This document shows positions 1 through 5,969 of a stretch of DNA of 7,458 nt, in pieces (within the stretch, counting starts at the first letter, position 1; the number at the start of each line of letters is the position of its first letter). Under the pieces are notes generated by a model. The model saw nothing but the letters and a program-made list of their open reading frames with translations, was not told the DNA's origin and ran no database searches. This DNA comes from Candidatus Nanohalarchaeota archaeon. GTDB taxonomy: Archaea; EX4484-52. Location: positions 1-7,458 of the forward strand of contig QMVB01000045.1 in NCBI GenBank assembly GCA_003660905.1, written 5' to 3'. The position numbers and the translations under genes were made by a program.

Positions 1-120
1 CAATTTGTTATTTTCCAGCAATTCAATCCATTTTTTAGCAGCTTTTTTTTGCGATGCAGACAGAGGAGTATCAGAGCAAAGTTTTTCAAGTGTTTTTAGC
101 TTGAACAAATTAGTTTCCAT
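1..120 (-). CDS. Unidentified protein, N-terminal 40 residues only
   Basis: An open frame begins with ATG at 120 and runs off the left edge without a stop. The visible residues start METNLFKLKTLEK and are rich in Lys and Leu, with no signal peptide or membrane segment; they look like a soluble, mostly helical N-terminus. I do not recognise the family from this fragment and assign no function. The gene follows purQ on the same strand after a 33-bp gap. That gap carries a TATA-like box at the spacing expected for a leaderless transcript, so it probably has its own promoter and need not belong to purine synthesis. There is no Shine-Dalgarno sequence before the ATG, which fits leaderless initiation. 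The reading frame is supported by the promoter spacing and the absence of stops over 40 codons, but a short fragment like this could mislead. Confidence 0.6.
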   Translation of the reverse strand, partial: METNLFKLKTLEKLCSDTPLSASQKKAAKKWIELLENNKL

Positions 121-141
121 GAGTATAAATACTGTCAAATC

Positions 142-148
142 TTATAAA
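142..148 (-). promoter_or_regulatory. TATA-like box for the gene starting at 120
   Basis: On the minus strand the box reads TTTATAA, just after the purQ stop codon. Its centre is 25 bp upstream of the ATG at 120. This places the expected archaeal start site at or next to the start codon, so the mRNA would be leaderless. The same spacing recurs upstream of purS, serS and dph6. Confidence 0.5.
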
Positions 149-153
149 TTTAT

Positions 154-930
154 TCAAAACCTCTCCTCAACATACCGCACAGCATTCTCAAAGATAGCCA
201 GCCCTGAAGTCGACCCAACAGAAACATCCGAAGCCCTCTCCGGGTGAGGCATCATCCCAAGAATCGTACCCGTAGAATTGCATATCCCTGCAATATCATA
301 AACCGAACCATTAGGATTAAACGGATATTTTCCGTTTGCAGGTCTTGCTTTATCATCCCCGTAAATAAACACAATCTGGTCATTTTCAATCAATTTCATC
401 AGCAGTTCCTGGGATATCTTAAAATTCCCTTCCCCGTGAGCAACAGGCATTTTCAGCAACTTGTCGTAAGGAATCCCCTGCGCAAATATGCATTTCCCTC
501 GGCTGGCATTAATCAAATTAACGCTTCTGCTCTCGAATGTCAGTTTTTCATTTGTGGCAAGAGCCGCCTGCTGTGTTTTGCTTATGCCGTCCAATCCCGG
601 CAAAAGTCCTGCTTCGACCAGTATCTGGAACCCGTTGCAGATGCCGATTATGGGCTTTTTTGCATTTACAAATTCTTCAACATCGGCAGAAAGTTCCTTC
701 ATCAGTTTCTTTGCAAATACAACGCCCGAGCGTATGTGGTCTGAATTTGAAAACCCGCCGGGAAACACTAAAATATGATAGTCATTTAGTTTTTCTTCTT
801 TTGATAAAAATTTGTTTAAGTGAATGACTCTTGAGTCTGCCCCGAGCTTGTTGAAAATGTAATTTGTCTCCCTGTCGCAGTTTGTGCCGGGTTCGCGCAG
901 GACGCAGACTTTTATTTTATTTTTTTCCAT
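154..930 (-). CDS. purQ: Phosphoribosylformylglycinamidine synthase subunit PurQ (glutaminase)
   Basis: PurQ is the class I glutamine amidotransferase subunit of FGAM synthase. It hydrolyses glutamine and passes ammonia to PurL for conversion of FGAR to FGAM in the cytosol. The protein has 258 residues. The nucleophile is Cys98 in the elbow motif GICNGFQIL, and the other triad residues are His229 and Glu231 in MMPHPER. An early PGGFSNSDHIRSG stretch (57-69) and PVAHGEGNF (162-170) are typical of PurQ. It is about 30 residues longer than the Bacillus-type protein, partly through a segment near 191-210 before NGSVYDIAGICN; longer PurQ proteins of this kind are known. The start overlaps the end of purL by 14 bp and is preceded by the strong SD GGAGGT inside purL, so translation is probably coupled. 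No catalytic residue appears to be missing. Confidence 0.97.
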   Translation of the reverse strand: MEKNKIKVCVLREPGTNCDRETNYIFNKLGADSRVIHLNKFLSKEEKLNDYHILVFPGGFSNSDHIRSGVVFAKKLMKELSADVEEFVNAKKPIIGICNGFQILVEAGLLPGLDGISKTQQAALATNEKLTFESRSVNLINASRGKCIFAQGIPYDKLLKMPVAHGEGNFKISQELLMKLIENDQIVFIYGDDKARPANGKYPFNPNGSVYDIAGICNSTGTILGMMPHPERASDVSVGSTSGLAIFENAVRYVEERF

Positions 931-3316
931 TTAAACCTCCAAGCCAGCTCTGTTTTAATACAGTAATATCTTCATCTATTATAGTTTTTTCTTTCTCGCC
1001 TGTTTTAATTATCACTTTTTCTTCCTCAATTGTTTTGCCGACTAAAGAAGCAAAGTCTCCCAGTTCCTGCTCAAACTTTTTTGCATTTCCTTTTTCAACT
1101 TCAACCAAGAACCTGCTGTTTGATTCTGAAAAGAGAATCTGGTAATCTTTGAGCGGTCTGTCGCATATTGCTTTTGACAAATCAATTTCTGCCCCGATGC
1201 CGTCAAAGCACATTTCTGCAAGTGCAACTGCAAGACCTCCTTCAGACAGGTCATGGCAGGTCAAGACAAGATTGCTGTCCATTGCATTAATGAGCAGGTC
1301 GTATATTTTTTTTGCATGTTTTGTCCTGACTTTAGGAACATTTGCACCCAAAAATCCTTTAATCTTGTAAAAATGAGAACCGCCAAGTTCATTGCATGTT
1401 GTTCCAATTAGATAAATATTATTTTCCGGTTTTTTGAAATTCATAGATATTTTGTTTTGAGCATCAGGGATTAGCCCTATTGCAGTAATCACAAGCGTCG
1501 GAGTAACAGGACCTTCTTCAGACTGGTTGTACAGGCTGTCCTTTCCGCTGATGAAAGGAGTCTTGTATTCTATTGCTGTGTCGTAGCATGCCTGCGAGGC
1601 GCGGACAAGACCGCCAAGATTTTGCGGTATCCGAGGATTGCCCCACGAGTAATTATCTAATAATGCTATTCTTCTCCCCCCGACAGCAGTGTTGTTCCTT
1701 ACTGCTTCATCTATTGCAGAGGTCGCCATGTGATAAGGGTCGATTTTTCCGTATTCTGGGTTAAAGCCGCATGAGATTACAACGCCTTTTTTGCTTTTCA
1801 ACAATGGCTTTACAACGCTTGCATCCCCAGGGGAGTCCTCTTTTTTGCCGTGCAGAGGACCAAGGGCTGTTCCTGCCCGGACAGTTGAATCATAGCTTCG
1901 GATTACTTTTTCCTTGCTTGCAACATTAGGCGAAGCCAATATTTTGGCTAAATCCTTATTATAATTGTCTGATTCAATGATTTTTGGTTCTGTTAAATCA
2001 GGTTTTTTCCATTCTGCTTTTTTGTAAGTATTTGGAACTGCGTTAAATAAAAAATCAATATCTATGCTTGCAACTTCATCTCCGCCATATTTCAGGACAA
2101 GATTTTTTTCTTTTGTGAATTCACCTATTTTGACAACTTCAACATCTTCTGCTTCAAATATCCCTGCCACTTTTTCATAATTTTCTTTTGGGACTAAAAT
2201 AAGCATCCTTTCCTGGGATTCGCTTATCCATATTTCCCATGGCTTTAATCCCTTGTATTTCAGAGGGACTTTATCTAAATCCACAATTGTTCCTAAATCA
2301 TAAGTATGGCACATTTCTCCAACTGCCGAAGATAGTCCGCCTCCGCCAAGGTCAGTTATCCCGGAGCCAAGATTTTTTGCGCTAACTTCCATTATGCCTC
2401 TCATCACTTTTTCTTCTTCTATCGGGTCGCCTATCTGGACAGCAGAGCCGTTTATCTCTTCTGATTCTGTGCTTAAATTGGCAGATGCAAAAGATACGCC
2501 GTGTATGCCGTCTTTGCCTGTTCTTCCTCCGACCAAAACAAGATAATCTCCAATTTTTGCTTCTCTTATATATTTGCTTTTTTCCAATAGCCCGAAGCAG
2601 CCGCAGAAAACAAGAGGGTTTGTGGTGTAAGATTTGTCAAAATAAATTGCGCCGTTTACAGTAGGAATTCCCATCTTGTTGCCGTAATCTCCAATTCCCC
2701 GGACAACGCCTTTGAATAAATATTTTGGGTGTTTTGTGCCTTTTGGCAGATCATCATAACTCATGCCGAGGTTGCCGAAGCAAAGGACATTTGTATTTGC
2801 AAATGGCTCTGCCCACACGCCAAGAACATCGCGGATGCATCCGCCGACTCCTGTTGCCGCTCCACCAAATGGTTCCAGAGCAGAAGGGTGATTATGGGTT
2901 TCTACTTTTACTGCAATGACATAATCATCAACAAAATCCACCAGTCCTGCATTATCGTCAAACACACTAAAACACCATGGCATATCTAATTCTTTTGTTG
3001 CGCGCATGATGGTCTGCTTTAGCATATTTTTTAGCTTGCCTTCTTTGTCTAAAGCAATGCTGTTAGTTTCCAAAACATTCTCATCCATGTAAATGTCATG
3101 CCTGAATGTCTTGTGTATGCAATGCTCTGACCACGACTGGTTGAAAATTTCTATCTCAACATCTGTCGGGTTTCTATGCATTTTTGAAAAATATTTTTGG
3201 ATTTCAAGGAGTTCATCCTTGTTCAATGCAAGGTTTCTTTCTGTGTTTATTTTGCTGAGTTCTTCTTCTGTTATGCCAAGCATTTGGATTTCCCTGATGT
3301 CATTGCTGTATTTCAT
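917..3316 (-). CDS. purL: Phosphoribosylformylglycinamidine synthase subunit PurL
   Basis: PurL is the ATP-dependent synthetase subunit of FGAM synthase (EC 6.3.5.3), which turns FGAR plus ammonia into FGAM. The 799-residue protein has the expected duplicated AIRS/PurM-like halves. The N-terminal half carries SWSEHC (61-66), the HNHPS motif with His141 and His143 (family active-site region), GGAATGVGG (151-159), GGRTGKDGIHG (263-273) and TDLGGGGL (321-328). The C-terminal half carries SPGDASVVKPL (505-515), FISGKDSL (588-595) and HDLSEGGL (688-695). It is somewhat longer than the usual small PurL of about 720-740 residues but far shorter than the roughly 1300-residue single-chain PurL. The start codon shares the ATGA junction with the purS stop, and a weak AGGA lies just upstream. 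The end overlaps purQ. I see no frameshift or lost motif. Confidence 0.97.
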   Translation of the reverse strand: MKYSNDIREIQMLGITEEELSKINTERNLALNKDELLEIQKYFSKMHRNPTDVEIEIFNQSWSEHCIHKTFRHDIYMDENVLETNSIALDKEGKLKNMLKQTIMRATKELDMPWCFSVFDDNAGLVDFVDDYVIAVKVETHNHPSALEPFGGAATGVGGCIRDVLGVWAEPFANTNVLCFGNLGMSYDDLPKGTKHPKYLFKGVVRGIGDYGNKMGIPTVNGAIYFDKSYTTNPLVFCGCFGLLEKSKYIREAKIGDYLVLVGGRTGKDGIHGVSFASANLSTESEEINGSAVQIGDPIEEEKVMRGIMEVSAKNLGSGITDLGGGGLSSAVGEMCHTYDLGTIVDLDKVPLKYKGLKPWEIWISESQERMLILVPKENYEKVAGIFEAEDVEVVKIGEFTKEKNLVLKYGGDEVASIDIDFLFNAVPNTYKKAEWKKPDLTEPKIIESDNYNKDLAKILASPNVASKEKVIRSYDSTVRAGTALGPLHGKKEDSPGDASVVKPLLKSKKGVVISCGFNPEYGKIDPYHMATSAIDEAVRNNTAVGGRRIALLDNYSWGNPRIPQNLGGLVRASQACYDTAIEYKTPFISGKDSLYNQSEEGPVTPTLVITAIGLIPDAQNKISMNFKKPENNIYLIGTTCNELGGSHFYKIKGFLGANVPKVRTKHAKKIYDLLINAMDSNLVLTCHDLSEGGLAVALAEMCFDGIGAEIDLSKAICDRPLKDYQILFSESNSRFLVEVEKGNAKKFEQELGDFASLVGKTIEEEKVIIKTGEKEKTIIDEDITVLKQSWLGGLNGKK
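935..940 (-). promoter_or_regulatory. Shine-Dalgarno sequence of purQ, inside purL
   Basis: On the minus strand GGAGGT lies four bases before the purQ ATG and within the last codons of purL. It fixes the purQ start at 930. It also shows that internal genes of this operon use SD-dependent initiation, while the first gene, purS, has no SD. Confidence 0.8.
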
Positions 3317-3771
3317 AGTATCCTGTATTCTTCTGTAATTGGATTGGAAAGCAGTTCTTTTGCTATTTTTTCAAGCAGTTCTTTATTTAGAGCCTCTCCT
3401 TTGAGCAAATATATTTTTGATGTTTTAACACTCTTTGCTTTATATCCTAAATCCGCAAAAACAGAGGATGTTGAATTCCCCAGCGGATCGCTTAGTTTTC
3501 CTTTTATTTCAACTACGCTATAATTGCCAAAATCCTGTTTTTCATCTACTGCATGAATTTGGTATTCATTTATTACTGGGTTTACTATTGTTTTTTTTGC
3601 GATAGTTTCTATCTGGTTTTTGTCAGATAGGTCAATGTTAATAATATAGGAAGTTGCTGTTTTTACTTTTTGAATCTGGTCATAGCCGAGTTTTTTTAGT
3701 GTTTTTAAAACAGTGTTCGCTTCGCTGTCCAGAACCCCTGGGAGAAAACCAACTGTTATTTTGTATTGCAT
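3313..3771 (-). CDS. purS: Tandem-domain PurS subunit of FGAM synthase
   Basis: PurS is the small non-catalytic subunit that bridges PurL and PurQ and helps ammonia transfer. PurS normally has about 80-85 residues and works as a dimer. This protein has 152 residues and is two PurS domains in tandem. Repeat 1 (about 3-72) and repeat 2 (about 84-152) match at a constant offset of 79-80 residues: LGY at 28 and 108, VKT at 36 and 115, IAK at 57 and 136, NP at 64 and 143, and EY followed by a hydrophobic end at 69 and 148. The second copy has lost the PGV-type loop seen at 11-13 in the first, so the copies have diverged. It is the first gene of purS-purL-purQ. Its stop overlaps the purL start as ATGA, implying translational coupling. 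There is no SD before its ATG and a TATA-like box is centred 25 bp upstream, so it is probably leaderless. Confidence 0.93.
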   Translation of the reverse strand: MQYKITVGFLPGVLDSEANTVLKTLKKLGYDQIQKVKTATSYIINIDLSDKNQIETIAKKTIVNPVINEYQIHAVDEKQDFGNYSVVEIKGKLSDPLGNSTSSVFADLGYKAKSVKTSKIYLLKGEALNKELLEKIAKELLSNPITEEYRIL

Positions 3772-3790
3772 AAAATGAAGGGCATAAGAA

Positions 3791-3800
3791 TTTTAAAAAT
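3791..3800 (-). promoter_or_regulatory. TATA-like promoter of the purS-purL-purQ operon
   Basis: On the minus strand ATTTTTAAAA lies in an A+T-rich block, its core centred 25 bp before the purS ATG. That spacing predicts a transcript starting at or beside the start codon, leaving no room for a leader riboswitch. The palindrome array at 3820-3875 lies directly upstream and is the obvious candidate for regulation. The box itself is weakly defined because the whole region is A+T-rich. Confidence 0.55.
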
Positions 3801-3819
3801 ATATGGTTGGTGCTTTATT

Positions 3820-3875
3820 CTTATACATATTTGTGTATAGCGATTTATAAATGCTTATACATTTAAATGTATAAG
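3820..3875. promoter_or_regulatory. Array of three evenly spaced palindromes, probable operator for purSLQ
   Basis: Two copies of TATACA-N6-TGTATA occur at 3822-3839 and 3856-3873, each preceded by CT. The second copy extends to a perfect 22-bp palindrome at 3854-3875. Midway between them is a perfect 10-bp palindrome, ATTTATAAAT, at 3843-3852. The three centres fall at 3830.5, 3847.5 and 3864.5, exactly 17 bp apart. The array ends about 20 bp upstream of the purS TATA box and about 49-104 bp upstream of the start codon. This is typical of sites bound by dimeric helix-turn-helix regulators, and the upstream position in archaea would favour activation or cooperative binding. The regulator is unknown. 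The middle palindrome could instead act as a TATA box, but I see no gene in position to use it. Confidence 0.6.
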
Positions 3876-3940
3876 GAATTAGCTTTTTTTCGCTTTTAGG
3901 TTTAATTCTTTGTTTTTCGATATTTGAAATCCATTTAAAC

Positions 3941-4001
3941 TAAAAAATAAAACGATATAAAATATTTATGTGCTGATGAAAAACAAAATATCAGCACATA
4001 A
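3941..4001 (-). terminator. 12-bp hairpin followed by T-rich tract, possible csp terminator
   Basis: Positions 3966-3977 (TTATGTGCTGAT) and 3990-4001 form a perfect 12-bp inverted repeat around a 12-nt loop. Read on the minus strand, in the direction of csp transcription, the hairpin is followed by a strongly T-rich run at 3941-3965. Archaeal termination depends mainly on T-tracts and a hairpin is not required, so the T-rich run is the better evidence and the stem may serve another role such as stability. The region lies 88-148 bp beyond the csp stop codon, giving a long 3' untranslated region if it is used. The rest of the gap between purS and csp (3876-3940) holds nothing I can name. Confidence 0.45.
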
Positions 4002-4013
4002 GGATTAAGTTTA

Positions 4014-4050
4014 ATTGGCATAGGTTAATCTAAGACCACATTATGCCAAT
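4014..4050. repeat. 9-bp inverted repeat (hairpin) between csp and purS
   Basis: ATTGGCATA at 4014-4022 and its exact complement at 4042-4050 enclose a 19-nt loop, which itself has a possible GGT/ACC pairing. It lies 39 bp beyond the csp stop and before the larger hairpin at 3966-4001, so both would be in the csp 3' untranslated region. It could equally be a protein-binding site in DNA. Neither side is followed by a strong T-tract on its transcribed strand. Confidence 0.4.
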
Positions 4051-4088
4051 AATACTCTAAAAAAATTAAGATTTATTCTTTGCTGATA

Positions 4089-4298
4089 TTAATTATTTTC
4101 TGACGCTACTTCTTTGATAACATTAACTGCTTTTAGACCTCTGTCTCCTTTTTCGACATCAAAATTAACTGAATCATTATCGCTTATAGTTACATCTTCT
4201 TTTAATCCTGTTGCATGGACAAAATATTCCTTTCCATCTTCGCCGGCTATAAATCCAAATTTTTTCATGTCATTGAAAAATTTCACACTTCCTTTCAT
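4089..4298 (-). CDS. Cold-shock domain protein (CspA family)
   Basis: This is a single cold-shock domain of 69 residues, a five-stranded OB fold that binds single-stranded RNA or DNA. Members of the family act as RNA chaperones that melt structure in mRNA, often at low temperature. The RNP1-like motif is KKFGFIAG (12-19) and the RNP2-like motif is YFVHAT (25-30). The aromatic base-stacking residues Phe7, Phe14, Phe16, Phe26 and His28 are kept. Two differences from E. coli CspA are visible: Phe replaces the tryptophan of KWFN, and Ala29 replaces the phenylalanine after the RNP2 histidine. The C-terminus ends in an acidic-polar SENN. A strong SD (GGGAGGAG) six bases before the ATG fixes the start. 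Unlike its neighbours it appears to have a leader of about 65 nt. It stands alone between the purine operon and the divergent serS. Bacterial-type Csp proteins are patchy in archaea, so ancient transfer is possible. Confidence 0.95.
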   Translation of the reverse strand: MKGSVKFFNDMKKFGFIAGEDGKEYFVHATGLKEDVTISDNDSVNFDVEKGDRGLKAVNVIKEVASENN

Positions 4299-4304
4299 TT
4301 TACT

Positions 4305-4312
4305 CTCCTCCC
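4305..4312 (-). promoter_or_regulatory. Strong Shine-Dalgarno sequence of csp
   Basis: On the minus strand GGGAGGAG precedes the csp ATG by six bases. Among genes here that appear to have their own promoter, this is the only one with an SD, which fits its having a real 5' leader. Confidence 0.8.
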
Positions 4313-4333
4313 AATTTTCATTGATTGCATTAC

Positions 4334-4364
4334 ATCATTGCTTATTTACTTTTTTTGCAATGAT
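4334..4364 (-). other. Stem-loop in the csp 5' leader
   Basis: On the minus strand ATCATTGC (4364-4357) and GCAATGAT (4341-4334) form a perfect 8-bp inverted repeat with a 15-nt A-rich loop. The predicted csp start site, about 25 bp downstream of the TATA-like box at 4385-4392, falls at about 4363. The hairpin would therefore sit at the very 5' end of the mRNA, about 22 nt ahead of the SD. A terminal hairpin of this kind could protect the message or respond to temperature, as leaders of bacterial cold-shock genes do. Function here is inferred, not shown. Confidence 0.45.
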
Positions 4365-4384
4365 ACGCTAAAAACAACATATTC

Positions 4385-4392
4385 TTTTTAAA
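4385..4392 (-). promoter_or_regulatory. TATA-like box of csp
   Basis: On the minus strand TTTAAAAA lies about 90 bp upstream of the csp ATG. It is the best archaeal box in the csp upstream region and predicts a transcript starting near 4363. The closer sequence, including the A-run of the stem-loop, has no better candidate at a leaderless position, where the SD would make no sense anyway. Confidence 0.4.
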
Positions 4393-4405
4393 TGTTCTTA
4401 TTTTT

Positions 4406-4547
4406 ATCCACGGGAAAACACAGAACCCACAAGAAAGTGATTTAATCCACAGATTAACACAGATTTCCACGAGATTTAAAGAGGAATTCTCTAATTAAGC
4501 TATCTTGTGTAATCGCCAGAATCTTGTGGATTTCAACAGTTCTGTGC
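4406..4547. repeat. Degenerate CACAGATT-type repeat cluster with inverted halves
   Basis: The left half on the plus strand contains ATCCACGGG (4406), AACACAGAA (4417), CCCACAAGAA (4426), ATCCACAGATT (4445), AACACAGATT (4456) and TCCACGAGATT (4466). The right half has the same words on the minus strand: GCACAGAACTGT (4547-4536), ATCCACAAGATT (4532-4521) and GATTACACAAGAT (4514-4502). The order CACAGAAC, CCACAAGA, ACACAGAT is kept in both halves, so the whole is an imperfect inverted repeat of about 140 bp centred near 4480-4490. From memory, similar CCACAGATT strings recur as short interspersed repeats in intergenic DNA of many bacteria and archaea, without a known function. There is no open reading frame of note. 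It separates the divergent csp and serS promoters; the rest of this gap, 4548-4629, holds only a 7-bp inverted repeat at 4550-4568. Confidence 0.6.
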
Positions 4548-4629
4548 TTCATTCAACAAACTTGAATGTGTAGAAAATTATAGGAATTTTTCCGCATCTT
4601 GCGAATCTAATTCTCGAAATAATTACAAA

Positions 4630-4638
4630 TATAAAAAT
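4630..4638 (+). promoter_or_regulatory. TATA box of the serS operon
   Basis: TATAAAAAT is centred 25 bp before the serS ATG and is the best match to an archaeal TATA box in the window. No SD precedes the ATG, so the transcript is probably leaderless. Confidence 0.65.
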
Positions 4639-4658
4639 ATAACTTCCTCTAAACTATT

Positions 4659-5969
4659 ATGTTAGATATAGACCTAATCAGGAACAATAAAGAAGTGATT
4701 CTTGATGACCTGAAAAAAAGAGGAGATGAAAATCTTGTAAAGACACTAGATGAAGTCATAGAACTGGATAAACGCCACAATGCGTTAAAAAAGCAGTTGG
4801 ATGGATTAAAACATAAAAGAAACACTTCCTCCAAGGAAATATCAGAATTAATAAAACAAAAAAAAACAGCAGAGGCACAAAACCTGAAAAAAGAAGTTAA
4901 GGCATTGAGCGAGGAAATCAAGGAGAAAGACAAAGAGGAACTTGAGCAGAGCCGGAAATTAAGGCAGTTGATGCTTCTGTTTCCAAATATTTTGCATAAA
5001 AGCGTTCCGACAGGCAAAGACGATAAAGAGAATTTAGAAATTAGGAAATGGGGCAAAATCAGAAAATACAACTTTCCTATTTTGAGCCACATTGAACTGG
5101 GGGAGTACCATGATTTATTTGACCTTGAGCGTGCGGCAAAGGTTGCAGGCGCAAGGTTTTATTACCTTAAAAATGATGCAGTGAAACTGGAATTTGCGCT
5201 TATTTCTTTTGCAATTGATTTTTTGAAAAAAAAAGGGTTTACGCTGATGATAACCCCAATGCTTATCAAGAAAGAAGTGCTGGAAGGAGCCGGATTTCTT
5301 CCTGCCGGGGCAGAGGACATATACAAAATAGAAGGAGAAGATAAATACCTTGTCGGGACAAGCGAGCAGGCATTGTGCGGGTATTATGCAAATGAAACCC
5401 TGCTTGAAAAGAATTTGCCGGTAAGGATATGCGGGTATTCAAGCTGTTTCCGGACTGAGGCAGGAAGCCATGGTAAAGATACAAAGGGCATATTTCGGGT
5501 TCATCAGTTTGAAAAGATAGAGATGTTTGTATTCTGCCGCCCTGACAAGTCGTGGGAGGAACACGAAAAGCTGATAAATATAGCAGAAGAGATTACGCAG
5601 TTGCTGGAAATACCCTACAGAGTCGTAAATATATGCACAGGAGATATAGGTGTGGTCGCCGCTAAAAAGTATGATATAGAAGCATGGTTTCCTTCGCAGA
5701 ATGCGTATAGAGAAATTGTTTCGTGCAGTAACTGCACAGACTATCAGGCAAGAAGGATGGATATAAGGTACAGGAAAGAAGAAGGAACCTCTCCTCTCGG
5801 GTTTGTGCATACATTGAACAGTACATCCATTGCCATCAGCAGGATGATAGTCGCAATTCTGGAAAATCATCAGCAAAAAGACAAGTCAATAAAGATTCCA
5901 AAAGCACTTCAAAAGTATTTCGGGGCAGATAAAATCGCAAAAGAAGAGTACAAGAGAGTATGCCGCTAA
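4659..5969 (+). CDS. serS: Seryl-tRNA synthetase
   Basis: SerS is a class II aminoacyl-tRNA synthetase (EC 6.1.1.11) that charges tRNA-Ser with serine in the cytosol. At 436 residues it is of normal length and of the common type, not the rare zinc-dependent methanogen type. The N-terminal region (about 1-110) is the long charged antiparallel coiled coil that grips the tRNA variable arm. The serine-binding motif LVGTSEQAL covers 231-239. Class II motif 2 starts at FRTEAGSHGKDTKGIFR (274-290) and continues into VHQFEKIEMF. Motif 3 lies around 385-400 with Arg395 in AISR. The start is at the spacing expected for a leaderless mRNA and aligns with the usual MLDI-type N-terminus. The gene overlaps the next gene by 10 bp and so forms an operon with a membrane protein. 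Confidence 0.97.
   Translation: MLDIDLIRNNKEVILDDLKKRGDENLVKTLDEVIELDKRHNALKKQLDGLKHKRNTSSKEISELIKQKKTAEAQNLKKEVKALSEEIKEKDKEELEQSRKLRQLMLLFPNILHKSVPTGKDDKENLEIRKWGKIRKYNFPILSHIELGEYHDLFDLERAAKVAGARFYYLKNDAVKLEFALISFAIDFLKKKGFTLMITPMLIKKEVLEGAGFLPAGAEDIYKIEGEDKYLVGTSEQALCGYYANETLLEKNLPVRICGYSSCFRTEAGSHGKDTKGIFRVHQFEKIEMFVFCRPDKSWEEHEKLINIAEEITQLLEIPYRVVNICTGDIGVVAAKKYDIEAWFPSQNAYREIVSCSNCTDYQARRMDIRYRKEEGTSPLGFVHTLNSTSIAISRMIVAILENHQQKDKSIKIPKALQKYFGADKIAKEEYKRVCR

Noticed and set aside
244..744. Open frame of 166 codons on the plus strand inside purQ
   Set aside because: purQ on the minus strand has all its catalytic motifs in this stretch, and the plus-strand product looks like a low-quality shadow.
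3772..3815. Purine riboswitch ahead of purS
   Set aside because: The TATA-like box predicts a transcript starting at the ATG, leaving no leader, and I see no purine aptamer core.
3867..3899. Tiny plus-strand frame of 10 codons after the TATA-like palindrome at 3843-3852
   Set aside because: Its ATG lies inside the 22-bp palindrome, there is no SD, and the length gives no statistical support.
3974..4086. Possible archaeal C/D box guide RNA on the plus strand (TGATGA at 3974, CTGA at 4083)
   Set aside because: The boxes are about 105 nt apart, much longer than usual. The base before TGATGA is C instead of a purine, and no internal C'/D' pair is visible. The repeated TGCTGAT words are better explained by the inverted repeats.
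4392..4445. Plus-strand frame of 17 codons in the csp-serS gap
   Set aside because: It runs through the repeat words, has no SD or correctly spaced TATA box, and gives a product without features.
4406..4547. CRISPR-like array
   Set aside because: Units are short, degenerate, irregularly spaced and switch strand halfway. There are no constant repeats of 24 bp or more, no unique spacers and no cas genes.
4550..4568. 7-bp inverted repeat (CATTCAA / TTGAATG, 5-nt loop) about 100 bp upstream of serS
   Set aside because: Short arms in A+T-rich DNA occur by chance, and it has no second copy or link to the serS promoter. Noted only.
4649..5092. Open frame of 147 codons on the minus strand opposite the serS N-terminal region
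   Set aside because: It is the mirror of the Lys/Glu-rich coiled coil of serS, giving a Ser/Phe/Leu-rich product with no recognisable motif. serS itself is certain from its motifs.
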